From contig NZ_JASJDK010000010.1 of assembly GCF_030065675.1 (NCBI RefSeq), positions 1-64,000 on the forward strand: a stretch of DNA of 64,000 bases, read 5' to 3'. Every line of letters begins with the position of its first letter. Position 1 is the first letter of the stretch. Shown piece after piece: positions 9,592-18,625 of this stretch. The notes below the pieces were generated by a model. That model made no database searches and was not told where the DNA came from. It saw nothing but the letters and a program-made list of their open reading frames with translations. The stretch comes from Mastigocoleus sp. MO_188.B34. Its GTDB lineage: Bacteria > Cyanobacteriota > Cyanobacteriia > Cyanobacteriales > Nostocaceae. The translations under genes were made by a program, and so were the position numbers.

Positions 9592-9799
9592 AATGAAATC
9601 TATTCGCATCTTATGAGGAGAAAATCAAAAGTGAGAAATCAGAAATAACTAATTCAATCATTCATATCAAATCCGTTAGCATCGGAATTATATATTTTAT
9701 ATGAACAAAGGTTCAGAGTTTTTTCAATCACCTTTTAAATCATTCCAAAGTAAACGGAAAGAATATCACCCCTATTTTCCAATCTTTTAGGAGTAAAAT

Positions 9800-10351
9800 A
9801 TGTTTCAAAAAGTTCTAGTTGCGATAGATACTTCTGATATGAGTCAGCACGTTTTTGATGAAGCTGTATCTTTAGCAAAAACAAATGATGCGCGCTTGCT
9901 GTTGCTTCATGTCTTAAATCCATTGGACGAACAATATATCGATCCTGTATTTGTTCAACCAACAATTCTTTATCCAGAGTACCAAGCTCAAAGGAATGAG
10001 ATACATCTCAAAGATTGGACAAAGCTTAAGGAAGATAGGTTGAAATGGCTACATTGTCGGTGCGAAAAAGCGAAAAAAATAGGTATTGTAACTGAATGTA
10101 ACCAATATATTGGTGAAGCAGGTCGAACTATTTGTGATACAGCACTTAGCTGGGGTGCAGATGTAATTATTATGGGTCGTCGCGGTCGGCGCGGTTTAAG
10201 TGAATTTTTCCTGGGTAGTGTTAGCAATTATGTATTACATCATGCATCTTGTTCTGTACTAGTTGTACAAAGTCCGGTGAATGAAACTATTGATGAAAAA
10301 GTATCTCAAACAGAAAAAATAGCTGAGACAGAAAAAAGCTCAACTTCATAA
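9800..10351 (+). CDS. universal stress protein (UspA family), copy 2
   Basis: Second paralogue, 183 residues, starting MFQKVLVAIDTSDMSQHVF, with ATG preceded by TAGGAG (9788-9793). The ATP-binding motif is GRRGRRGLSEFFLGS. It differs from copy 1 mainly in the middle segment after LNPLDEQYID and in the tail, where the TETETK tract is replaced by SQTEKIAETEKSSTS. A good hairpin terminator follows at 10518, so the two usp genes may form one transcription unit across a 208-base spacer or be expressed separately. Confidence 0.94.
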   Translation: MFQKVLVAIDTSDMSQHVFDEAVSLAKTNDARLLLLHVLNPLDEQYIDPVFVQPTILYPEYQAQRNEIHLKDWTKLKEDRLKWLHCRCEKAKKIGIVTECNQYIGEAGRTICDTALSWGADVIIMGRRGRRGLSEFFLGSVSNYVLHHASCSVLVVQSPVNETIDEKVSQTEKIAETEKSSTS

Positions 10352-10517
10352 TTCTAGATTTTTAACATCCTAAATCTTATCAAGGGTTAATTTACAGAAA
10401 ATCGCACAATTGTTTTTGGTGAAAGTAGAAAAAATAGTATTATTACAGAGGTAAATTTTACTTTCCCGTTTATTCTGTAGGTACACAGACAAAGATAATC
10501 TGTAGAAATATATCATG

Positions 10518-10544
10518 GCACTTATGAATAAGTGCTTTTGTTTT
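10518..10544 (+). terminator. rho-independent terminator after the usp pair
   Basis: GCACTTAT (10518-10525) pairs with ATAAGTGC (10528-10535), followed by TTTTGTTTT. It sits about 165 bases after the second usp gene. The stem is only moderately GC-rich and the loop is very tight, so some of the inner pairs may open. Confidence 0.5.
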
Positions 10545-10734
10545 ATATGAATTGTTTAGGAATGAGAATTTAATAACCTGTAATTCTGAAATTTGGAATG
10601 GTGCGTTACGCGATGCTAACAGCACCCTAATTTTGTACTTTATTTAATCCACATTCCTTAAAAACAGCAAAAATACATTCTATTACAATCTCTATTTAAG
10701 ACTTGCTGAATATTACAAAATAAATGCACCAAGA

Positions 10735-11579
10735 CTTTGGTTATGGTCTCAGGACACAGGAGAATTAATTCGTACCCTGGAAGGACATTCTAATTGGGTA
10801 CAATCAGTGGCGATCGCCCCCGATGGAAAATTATCGCGAGTGCTAGCATTGATGGTACAATTAAGCTGTGGCAGCCAGATGGGAAATTACTCCTAAACTT
10901 GCAAAACCCTCGGGCGGTATATTCAATCGCTTGGAGTCCTGATGGGAAAACCCTTATTAGTGGGGATGGTAATGGTAAGCTTAAATTTTGGACTCGTGAA
11001 GGTAAGCTAAGCCGTTCCATAAATGCTCATACAGGTAACATTGTATCCATTGCCTTTACTCCTAATGGTAAGTTTATTGCTAGTAGGAGTTTCGGCGATC
11101 AAGAAATAAAGCTTTGGAATATTAAAACGAATAAATTAGTTCATCGTTTGACTGGTGGTTCCGTAGGTGGGGTAAATTCTCTGGTGATCGATCCTAATGG
11201 TAAGTTTCTTGCTGGTTATTTCCGTATGAAAGGAGATATTTACTCCAATGGAGCAGTGAGAATATGGGGGTTAGAGACCGGAGAAGTTTTTGATACTTTC
11301 GATGTGAAGATAAATAGACCCCATGCAATAGCTTTTAGTCCCGTTAGCGCAGCGTCCCCGCAGGGGATTGGGAAAACCCTTGCAGTTGGTGGGTTTGGTT
11401 CGGAAATTCAGATTTGGAGTATGTCTGCACCTAAGAGCAAGGGAAATTTCCAGGTCGCACCTAGTTTACCTTACACCGGTCATGTCTATTCTTTAACTTT
11501 CAGTTCAGATGGAAAAACCCTTGTAAGTAGTGGTGCAGATAACGGAGGTAGTGTTGCTATCTGGTCTATAGGTGAATAG
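10735..11579 (+). pseudogene. 5'-truncated, frameshifted WD40-repeat protein
   Basis: Translation shows WD40 repeats (LWSQDTGELIRTLEGH, then IIASASIDGTIKLWQPDGK, SIAWSPDGKTLISGDGNGKLKFW, and SLTFSSDGKTLVSSGADNGGSVAIW near the end). The first repeat is in another frame: at 10827-10832 one A appears lost from the DGK codons, and the remaining 261-residue frame begins only after that point. No start codon with a ribosome site lies upstream of the first repeat, so the 5' part (other blades of the propeller) seems deleted. A 24-base palindromic element is inserted in frame at about 11343-11369, giving FSPVSAASPQGIGKTL where FSPDGKTL is expected. An internal start could still produce a fragment, but a functional propeller is unlikely. 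Confidence 0.75.
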
Positions 11580-11923
11580 ATGTCACTATTGACACAATGA
11601 TTGATTATTTCCATCTTATTGTGTATTGCAAAAATTTTCACCCTTGAGTGAGAAATATAGAGCATTAGATTGTTTTTGATATTCTCAAAACCTGATTTTG
11701 TAAGGGAAATTTATATAAAATATTTCACACTTAATAAAATGAATTGGTAGTTATAATTAATTGCAACATTCGAGCAAATTTAATATTTGCACTCTGCCTA
11801 ATGCTGAAATAGGTTAGTTAGAATGGGTACTTATGAACCTCTTTATAACTTAACGACTAAATTAACGACAATTAGTGTCACCCGTCCTTAAAAACAAATT
11901 TCCTGAGTTTATCAAAAAAAATT
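11580..11923. other. intergenic region, no gene seen
   Basis: About 340 AT-rich bases between the WD40 remnant and the TPR gene. No repeat, hairpin terminator or credible open frame is visible; it presumably holds the promoter of the TPR gene. Confidence 0.45.
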
Positions 11924-13243
11924 ATGAGTCAAGAATATTACAATCAAGGCTTAGAAAAATTAAAGGAAAAAGACCACAAAGCAGCAATCGAACAATTTAC
12001 TCATGCTTTGCAGGTAAATCCTTACTTTGCCGATGCCTACCGCTATCGGGGGTTAGCATACTATGAATCAGGAGATATATATCAAGCAATTTCCGATTAT
12101 AGTGAGTGTTTAAAATTAAATCCTAGGAATGGAGAAGCTTATTATTGTCGCGCGCTGGCAAGATTAGAGTTAAAAAATTTACCTGGAAGTTTAGATGATG
12201 TCGAAAAAGCTATTAATATCAACATCAATCATGCCGCAGCCTATGATTTACGGGGAATAGTTCGGCGCAAACAAGGCTATACCACAGATGCGATCGCAGA
12301 CTTTAAAAAAGCAGCAGATTTATATCTGCGACAGAAAGATAAGGAAAATTGTCGGCTTTGTTTAGAAAAAATTAAACAGTTACAGCCAAAAGAATATCAA
12401 ACAACCACAGGACACCTTGCTCAAGAATCTAGAAATCAACAACCTAAAAATCAAACATCTAAAAATCAAAATTCACCAATAGTATCTGAAAGCGATTATT
12501 TGACCCAATTATTAGATAAAGCCGAACGCGGGGATACCCCAGAAGCATTAGAGGATTTGAACTGGTTACTTTTAACAGATCCTCAAGATGGTAAAGCTTA
12601 TTGTTGTCGAGGTATAGTCCGCTTCAAACAAGGTAAATATCAAGAAGCAATTTCAGATTTCAATCAAGCTTTAGGATTAGATTTTCGGGATGCAATTGTT
12701 TACCGGAGTCGTGGTAAAGTACGTTCTCATTTAGGGGATTTTCAAGGAGCAATTAAAGATTTCAATTCTGCAATTAGTATCGATCCAGAAAATACCTTAG
12801 TTTATGTCGGTAGAGGTAATGCTTACCGAGAAATGGGCAATTACATCGGAGCCATAGAGGATTATACCAGTGCCATTGAACATGATTCCAACAATGCCCA
12901 CGCTTACTACAATCGCGGTATTGCTTATACCTATATTGAAGAAGTACAACGTGCTGTAGATGACTGTCAACGCGCCATCAGCATATTTTGCGAAAAAGAA
13001 GACTGGGAAAATTATCAAACAGTTTTAAATCATATGAAGAGATTTAAATCTCCCAGTCCCGAAATTCAAAAAACAAACGATGAAATTCTCCGACAGCGTC
13101 TTTTAAGATTGGTAGGGGGACATTGGGCGATCGCACAAAGATTAATCGAACAAGCAAAACATTACTATCCAGGTATGTCTGAAGAATGGTATCTAGAAAC
13201 AGTAATTTATGATTTAGAGCGTGACAAAGATGATTCTAATTGA
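11924..13243 (+). CDS. tetratricopeptide-repeat protein
   Basis: A 439-residue soluble protein made of two TPR arrays. About four repeats lie in residues 4-140 (e.g. EYYNQGLEKLKEKDHKAAIE), then a Gln/Asn/Lys-rich linker (about 155-185), then about five repeats (190-365, e.g. GIVRFKQGKYQEAISDFNQA). A C-terminal helical segment (LRQRLLRLVGGHWAIAQRLIEQAK...) follows. No signal peptide or enzyme motif is present, so it is probably a scaffold for protein contacts. The ATG has no clear Shine-Dalgarno sequence. Specific partners cannot be inferred. Confidence 0.9.
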   Translation: MSQEYYNQGLEKLKEKDHKAAIEQFTHALQVNPYFADAYRYRGLAYYESGDIYQAISDYSECLKLNPRNGEAYYCRALARLELKNLPGSLDDVEKAINININHAAAYDLRGIVRRKQGYTTDAIADFKKAADLYLRQKDKENCRLCLEKIKQLQPKEYQTTTGHLAQESRNQQPKNQTSKNQNSPIVSESDYLTQLLDKAERGDTPEALEDLNWLLLTDPQDGKAYCCRGIVRFKQGKYQEAISDFNQALGLDFRDAIVYRSRGKVRSHLGDFQGAIKDFNSAISIDPENTLVYVGRGNAYREMGNYIGAIEDYTSAIEHDSNNAHAYYNRGIAYTYIEEVQRAVDDCQRAISIFCEKEDWENYQTVLNHMKRFKSPSPEIQKTNDEILRQRLLRLVGGHWAIAQRLIEQAKHYYPGMSEEWYLETVIYDLERDKDDSN

Positions 13244-13489
13244 GACTAAAAATAAATTAAATAAAATAAAATTAAATTTAATTAAATTAACTTAGACTAA
13301 CTTAAATATTGGCTAACTTTCTATTCCAGCAATTTTGTCTTGACAATCCCCAAGCTAAAGTTAATTTTTGATTAAACATGTAGATTTTTTAAGTTTGCCA
13401 ATAAATCATAATTTTAGTAGGGGGATTTTCTTTATCCTTTTTGTGATTAATATTTGATATTTGAATTTAATTTGATAATTTTGTTTAAC

Positions 13490-14053
13490 TCATACTTTTA
13501 TTTGGGTCATATCATTAATTTTTTTCTCACTGGAATTCCAGTACCATCCACCAAAAAACTTGACACCTATATATCCCAACAATCTACGCCATCTGCTTAC
13601 ACCTGCTTGTTGCATCATTAGAAGAAATAGATCGTCAACTTCTTTGCGAGAATAGTAAACCCCTTCAGTTTTGATACTACCCAATATTGGTTTTTGGTGT
13701 AAATACCCTCTGGTTCCTCCCCTACTCATATACATGAAATCATGAACTAATGGTGCTTCCAGTGAAAGCTCATGGGTTCCTATTATTATCCAAAATAGTC
13801 TGGGAATAGAAGAAAGGTCGAACTTGAAACCTTTATCTAAAAGAATTGTAGATTTTTTCATATCATCTTTGTAAGAATATTGTTCTTCCAAAGTCCATAT
13901 ATTATTCTGGGGGTCGTAAGATACTTTTGCTCTTGGAAATTTTGGTATTGCTTGTTTCTGAAAGATTTGCATCAATATACTTTTCCAAGTATTACGATCT
14001 ACTTTTGTTTGTGGGTATTCTGATATTATTTTTTGATTGAAAATTTGCATCAT
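13490..14053 (-). CDS. DUF1353 family protein with internal duplication
   Basis: Recognised from the DUF1353 signature: a hydrophobic FKFDLSSIPRLFWIIIG segment followed by LEAPLVHDFMYMSR (the family's D-L-[AS]-S-[VI]-P ... H-D pattern). The family is of unknown function and is often met in phage-related DNA, though no other phage gene is near. I prefer the ATG at 14053 (187 residues); an in-frame TTG at 14155 would add 34 residues. The N-terminus has a 26-residue near-duplicate: MQIFNQKIISEYPQTKV is followed 78 bases later by MQIFQKQAIPKFPRAKV. The gene is isolated between AT-rich spacers. Confidence 0.75.
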   Translation of the reverse strand: MMQIFNQKIISEYPQTKVDRNTWKSILMQIFQKQAIPKFPRAKVSYDPQNNIWTLEEQYSYKDDMKKSTILLDKGFKFDLSSIPRLFWIIIGTHELSLEAPLVHDFMYMSRGGTRGYLHQKPILGSIKTEGVYYSRKEVDDLFLLMMQQAGVSRWRRLLGYIGVKFFGGWYWNSSEKKINDMTQIKV

Positions 14054-14467
14054 TTGATTTTCTCTGGTCTGTGTAAAAGGTTTTTTGTGTTTTCTAACTA
14101 TTTCTTCAGACCAAAAGTCTTTATTTACGTATTTTTTAAGTAAAAATCGACACAAAATTTATCTTACAGAAAGCTGTAATGAATAAACATACAATTATTG
14201 ACTAGCAAAACAAGAATAACAAACAAGCTCAATTGTATGAGAACAAATGAGCTTATAAGTACTAAAAATATAGTTAAGTATTTAAACTAGTTATAATTCC
14301 TATAGCCGTGCAGAAAACTGAAGACTCTTTCTTATTCCGCATCCATTCCACTTTTCTTGGGGATTTAGTGGGAAATGATTAAGCAACGCCATATTGAATT
14401 TTTGTCGCCCTACGGGGATAGTCTGTTATGTCCTACGGACAGCTAATGATTTGTGTATAGGGCTGGG
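14054..14467. repeat. intergenic region with a dispersed palindromic repeat
   Basis: Mostly AT-rich spacer without a gene. At 14402-14441 lies a GC-rich palindromic element (CGCCCTACGGGG, then TTATGTCCTACGGACAG). The last 16 bases recur in inverted orientation at about 53838-53855 (GTCCGTAGGACATAA), showing it belongs to a dispersed repeat family. Confidence 0.55.
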
Positions 14468-15292
14468 CTACAAATGAGCTGGTAAAACACTAATTGCTGC
14501 TATAGCCACATAGATTAAGGCAAAACGGGTTTCAAATACAGCGACATATTGAAATCGAGCTTTACAATACCAACTACGAATCCCAATAACCACAGCAAAT
14601 TTAATTAAAGCAACAACGAATGCTAAAGCTGTAAAGATATTCAACCAACCTAGAAAATAAAACCCAGTGATTATCGTGGTTGCAATTGCGTGATATGTCA
14701 CCCCCAACATCAAAGAACTTGTCTTCTTACGTCGTAGTTTGATGGTGAAAATCGCACTACCAAAGAACAATGTATTTAATAACCAAACTGCTATTACTTC
14801 TACACAAAGGCTATGTGTAGTTGCTGCATAAGCCAAAGGAGTTGATAAACAAATCGCTGCAAATATCACCAGTTCATTGAGAATTGACTTATGTCTTTTC
14901 TGCAACACAGCAACAACATCAGCGATGAATGCTATCAAGGCTAAAACATAGATCCAGACTAAAATCGGAGACTGAAACCACAACCAAGTAGCGATCACAA
15001 TTGCGATCACCCCATAGATTCCACTCCAAATCAAAAATCTAGGTTTCCACGTACTTCTTTGTTTAATCTGAACCACCAAAGGATGCTCTGCTTGCAAAGC
15101 AAAAAACGCACAAACAAATGCTAATGTTGTGCAATAATTCCAGGCTTGAGCTAAAGCCGATCCGGTCACAACAGAACCGAACAAAACCAGCAAGACTCCA
15201 TGCTCTGGAGAAAAAGTCGGTCTCAACCAAGTTTTGAAATTAATTTGCAACTGTTGCTTTGAAACATCTGATGCTGTAGCAAATCCAATCAT
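14468..15292 (-). CDS. YwiC-like integral membrane protein
   Basis: A 274-residue polytopic membrane protein with about eight hydrophobic segments. The N-terminal WLRPTFSPEHGVLLVLFGS matches the EHG pattern of the YwiC-like family, whose function is unknown. Charged loops are short (QIKQRSTWKPR, KLRRKKTSS). I chose the ATG at 15292, with GGGAA about eight bases upstream; a TTG seven codons earlier is possible. It is flanked by long spacers and seems monocistronic. Confidence 0.75.
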   Translation of the reverse strand: MIGFATASDVSKQQLQINFKTWLRPTFSPEHGVLLVLFGSVVTGSALAQAWNYCTTLAFVCAFFALQAEHPLVVQIKQRSTWKPRFLIWSGIYGVIAIVIATWLWFQSPILVWIYVLALIAFIADVVAVLQKRHKSILNELVIFAAICLSTPLAYAATTHSLCVEVIAVWLLNTLFFGSAIFTIKLRRKKTSSLMLGVTYHAIATTIITGFYFLGWLNIFTALAFVVALIKFAVVIGIRSWYCKARFQYVAVFETRFALIYVAIAAISVLPAHL

Positions 15293-15754
15293 GCCGCTAT
15301 TCCCAATATGCAACCTTTACAGCAGAAAAAAACATCTGACAGCGTTATCCTATTCGCAATTAGATAAAATTAGTTTTAGTTAATTAATGCTTTGATTAGC
15401 GATACTTATAATTACATATTGATTTATTTGATATAAATTGTCAATAGTGAAAAAATAATTAATTTGTATTACAAATCACAATCCACGCTAAATGATTTGA
15501 AACCTGGGCGTCCTAAACAAGACCATGAAGTTATTCTGGGTAACTTTATAAGTAGCTGAAATGGGTTCTTGAAATACAGTAATTTGCGAGTAAATGAGGT
15601 ACAAAATTATATCCTCAAACTCGTTTTATTTGAGTGCTAATGTCTGTCCGAGTCTGATTCATCATCAAGTTGAAGTATGCTGTAAGTACTTGAGTGAAAT
15701 TGATTAAAAAATTTGTTAGAGAAGGGAGTAGAGAGTAAAAATAGCTGATGTGAC
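15293..15754. other. intergenic region, no gene seen
   Basis: About 460 AT-rich bases between two minus-strand genes. I found no repeat family member, strong hairpin or credible open frame. Confidence 0.45.
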
Positions 15755-16102
15755 CTATGAAAACCTTTTCACAAAAATACTACTAGCCATGTCTGCACCT
15801 AGCCCTAAACATTTATCATTTAAGTTGACAACTACAGAACCGGTTTTGGTCACACTAATGACCTGTAATTCAGCTCCAATCGTAAATCCCATATTCAATA
15901 AGTAATCAATGCAGTCTATGGGGTCAATTTCGACAATACAAACAACATCTCCCAGTTGAGTTTCAGATAGTGAAATCAAATTCGCACGAGAGTTCAAGTT
16001 GATTTTTCGAGATTGAGCGCCACAAAAAAACTGGAATCCAGCCCATCTTCCAGTCTCTGGCGAATTAAAGTTGCTATCTAAATTATCATTATTATTCAAC
16101 AC
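15755..16102 (-). CDS. FeoA-domain protein
   Basis: A 115-residue protein whose C-terminal 75 residues match the SH3-like FeoA fold: LISLSETQLGDVVCIVEID, then YLLNMGFTIGAELQVISVT and a closing GLGADMASSIFVKRF. FeoA is a small cytoplasmic partner of the ferrous iron transporter FeoB, but no feoB is in this window, so it could instead be a stand-alone FeoA-like protein. The first 35 residues (Asn-rich) are an extra N-terminal stretch. The start is unusual: GGAGGT lies immediately upstream, three bases before a GTG (16102) and six before the next codon TTG (16099); either may be used. Confidence 0.8.
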   Translation of the reverse strand: MLNNNDNLDSNFNSPETGRWAGFQFFCGAQSRKINLNSRANLISLSETQLGDVVCIVEIDPIDCIDYLLNMGFTIGAELQVISVTKTGSVVVNLNDKCLGLGADMASSIFVKRFS

Positions 16103-16571
16103 TGACCTCCGTTTTTGATGTTATTTACTTATTTGAGTTTTTAATTTATTTATAGAAATCTACTCTCGAAACCCAATTTTATAAGAATATATATTTAGTA
16201 ATCTATCGCTAAGTTTTATCAATAAAAAGATAAATTAGTTACTATTATAATTTTTATATTCGATCAGATTACTATTAAATTATGGAGAGTGAAGGATATG
16301 ACAATTACACCACAAAGATTCCATACTGTTAATATATTAACTCATCTATTGAGAAAAATAATCAATTAATATATTATTAATATCAGAATTTACATACCAA
16401 AATTTTCACGTTTTCTCTAATCAGAAAGTTCTTCTTGTTGTTGCTATCGGGTGTATTTTGGTTGATTTGATTTTAATTTTCTATTGATATGGTTTTTACT
16501 CTTCTATAGAAGTACAGGAGTGAAGTACAGAAGAGATGATACCCATTAAAATCAATGTCCCATATTAAGTT

Positions 16572-16695
16572 AGGACTTACGCAACCGGCACATTTTTCTT
16601 GTAGGGTGCGTGACACAAGCGAGTTAATCTGAACTTATTAATAAGGTTTTGAGTGTCACGCACCACCGGTGTATTGTGACAATTGCGTAAGTCCT
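16572..16695 (+). mobile_element. MITE-like element, copy 1
   Basis: A 124-base non-coding element with imperfect terminal inverted repeats AGGACTTACGCAA / TTGCGTAAGTCCT and an inner inverted pair GGGTGCGTGACAC / GTGTCACGCACC. It is nearly identical to the copy at 53486-53604 (opposite orientation) and similar to 57869-57995. It has no coding capacity, so any movement would depend on a transposase encoded elsewhere. The rest of the 760-base spacer (16103-16866) shows no gene. Confidence 0.85.
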
Positions 16696-16866
16696 GTAAG
16701 TGTTAATTCTTGTCGTTTGTCGGTTTTTTGTTAAACAAGCAACTAATCTTGTGGGTTTAGTTACATTGAATCTACAAGATTTTTTATTCTCACTTATTAA
16801 ATATTAGACATTCAGGTCAATCTGATTATTTTCCTGACTCCTCTTCTTTTTTCTATTGCTAAACTT

Positions 16867-17955
16867 TTAAAACCCTTGCATTTCGACAAGTTCTATACAC
16901 AGATCGTTAATTTTATCTAAATCAGGTTTATTTGGTAAATTAGAACCTTCGTAAATCTTATCCATCTCCACAACAACATCATCAGCCATTTTCATGACTT
17001 GTTCGTAGGTATATTCACCTCGGAGAATGGCTCTCAAATCTTCTGCATCACCAGCAACTCTGCGATCGACAATTAGTTCTCCGGTGCGTAATATTTCCAA
17101 TCCACTGCGAAGCAATCGAATGCAATGCATTCCATGCTTGAGGTCAAAACCGGACTTTCTCTCCATTTCAGCCCTCACAGGATTTCGATGTTCTTTCCAA
17201 GCTTGATAAGCTTTCCATTCTCGTAGAGTGACCTGATACCTTTGGCTTTTTTTGAGTAAGCGAATAAAATCCTTACGACTATTCGTCAAGTTTTGAGTGT
17301 ACTCTAAAGTTTCATCCGGTAAAACATACTGTTTCAGCAAACCTTTAAAATCAACTTCTGCAGTTAATAACTTGTATAACTGCTCGGCTTCTTCAAAAAA
17401 TTCAACCTTACCTCTAATTAATAGATAAAGATATTCCAAAAAAGTATTCAGTTCTTCTTTTGTCAGTAGTGGTTCGTCTTCAATCCCAAAATCAGTAGGA
17501 AGCGGCTTTTTTTGGGGAGGATTTAACAACCACTTACGATGGGTTTCCATCTTTTTGATTTGAGCAGACGCGTAGCCAGAATAGGTATGTTTAACCTTTT
17601 TACTTAAAAATAACTGACGATTCTCAATTAACAGCTCTCCCACCGATGTCAAAACAGGATATTCTGACAACCACAATAATTCTAAAACATTGGGATTTGC
17701 ACCAGATAATAACTGGATTAATTTTCTAATCTCATAAATAACCGTATCTGTCGCTCCATCTAAAAATGGAAATATTCCTTCCTCATTCCAACCAGAATCT
17801 TTTTGTTCTACTCGGTCAAAACCCAAATAATATCTTTTTGGTGCAATAAATGCTCCCCGGTAATCATAATCTGAATCTGGACGATTTAATCCATACCCAT
17901 GACTACCCGCTAAGCCAATAAAAATAGTTCTTTTTTCAACATCAATTCTTTTCAT
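16867..17955 (-). CDS. predicted nucleotidyltransferase (COG3541/PF10127-like)
   Basis: A 362-residue soluble protein. The N-terminus contains the polymerase-beta-type nucleotidyltransferase signature: FIGLAGSHGYGLNRPDSDYDYRG, i.e. Gly-Ser followed by the Asp-x-Asp metal pair, with a further conserved LLWLSEYPVLTS segment. This matches a family of predicted nucleotidyltransferases whose substrate is not established; some members have been linked to RNA repair. I start it at the ATG at 17955, three codons inside a possible TTG start. It is monocistronic and lies opposite rplU. Confidence 0.82.
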   Translation of the reverse strand: MKRIDVEKRTIFIGLAGSHGYGLNRPDSDYDYRGAFIAPKRYYLGFDRVEQKDSGWNEEGIFPFLDGATDTVIYEIRKLIQLLSGANPNVLELLWLSEYPVLTSVGELLIENRQLFLSKKVKHTYSGYASAQIKKMETHRKWLLNPPQKKPLPTDFGIEDEPLLTKEELNTFLEYLYLLIRGKVEFFEEAEQLYKLLTAEVDFKGLLKQYVLPDETLEYTQNLTNSRKDFIRLLKKSQRYQVTLREWKAYQAWKEHRNPVRAEMERKSGFDLKHGMHCIRLLRSGLEILRTGELIVDRRVAGDAEDLRAILRGEYTYEQVMKMADDVVVEMDKIYEGSNLPNKPDLDKINDLCIELVEMQGF

Positions 17956-18044
17956 GAAGCTCAAATAATTGTAAATGGTAATCAGTAATGTTTGGGATTT
18001 ACATTCAGAGATTAAGGTGCGAATGAAGTGATAGTTTATTTATT

Positions 18045-18106
18045 AATTTAAATGATTAATTAATTTAAATGATTGATTAATGTAAATGATTGATTAATGT
18101 AAATGA
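18045..18106. repeat. 17-bp tandem repeat
   Basis: Three full copies and one partial copy of an AATTTAAATGATTGATT-type unit with period 17 (18045, 18062, 18079, 18096) in the spacer between the nucleotidyltransferase and rplU. Very AT-rich; function unknown. Confidence 0.85.
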
Positions 18107-18186
18107 CCTATGGATTTGAATTCGCTGAGTATAACAACTGAAGCCATTGTAGTGCTAGCATTTCCAGTAGGTATTAGCAAATAACC

Positions 18187-18224
18187 GTTGATAAAAGCAG
18201 ATAAGGTTGATAAAAGCAGATAAG
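18187..18224. repeat. exact 19-bp tandem duplication
   Basis: GTTGATAAAAGCAGATAAG occurs twice head to tail (18187-18205 and 18206-18224), immediately before a minus-strand hairpin at 18236-18257. A recent slippage duplication is likely. Confidence 0.9.
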
Positions 18225-18226
18225 AA

Positions 18227-18330
18227 AGAAAAAATCTGGGCGGCTGATGCTACCCAGAAATTTTGGTGCTGTCCTGTGTTGTGTCCCTATTAACTACAGA
18301 GCCCTACTTATCATTTCGGAAACCAACATA
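18227..18330 (-). ncRNA. candidate minus-strand small RNA with terminator
   Basis: On the minus strand CTGGG and CCCAG (18253-18257 and 18236-18240) form a hairpin followed by ATTTTTTCTTTCTT, a good intrinsic terminator with no open frame upstream. A TATGTT box at 18325-18330 could start a transcript of roughly 90 nt, but no matching -35 is obvious. It may alternatively terminate some other antisense transcript. The 5' end shown is a guess. Confidence 0.3.
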
Positions 18331-18625
18331 ATTTTTTTTTGTGAGCAATTATCTATTTCAGGGGGAATACATAGAAGCACGAATAAATAGTACATAATTA
18401 CTTTGATGCTCTTAGCTTTATGCTTTTAAACCTTATTTTGTAAATCTGAGACTTTTGTAGATATGATTCAAATTAAGTTGGCTCAAAATAATATTGTCGC
18501 TCCGAAATTTTGTTAAAATACTAAACTGCTTACTGTGTAACTCCTGCTCGGATCAGGTAAACAGACGGCAAATGCTGGAAATTAAAATATCCCAGCTACC
18601 TGTACGGCAACTTTAAATAAAATCC

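Noticed and set aside
13490-14053. Prophage island around the DUF1353 gene
   Set aside because: No integrase, structural phage gene or attachment site is nearby.
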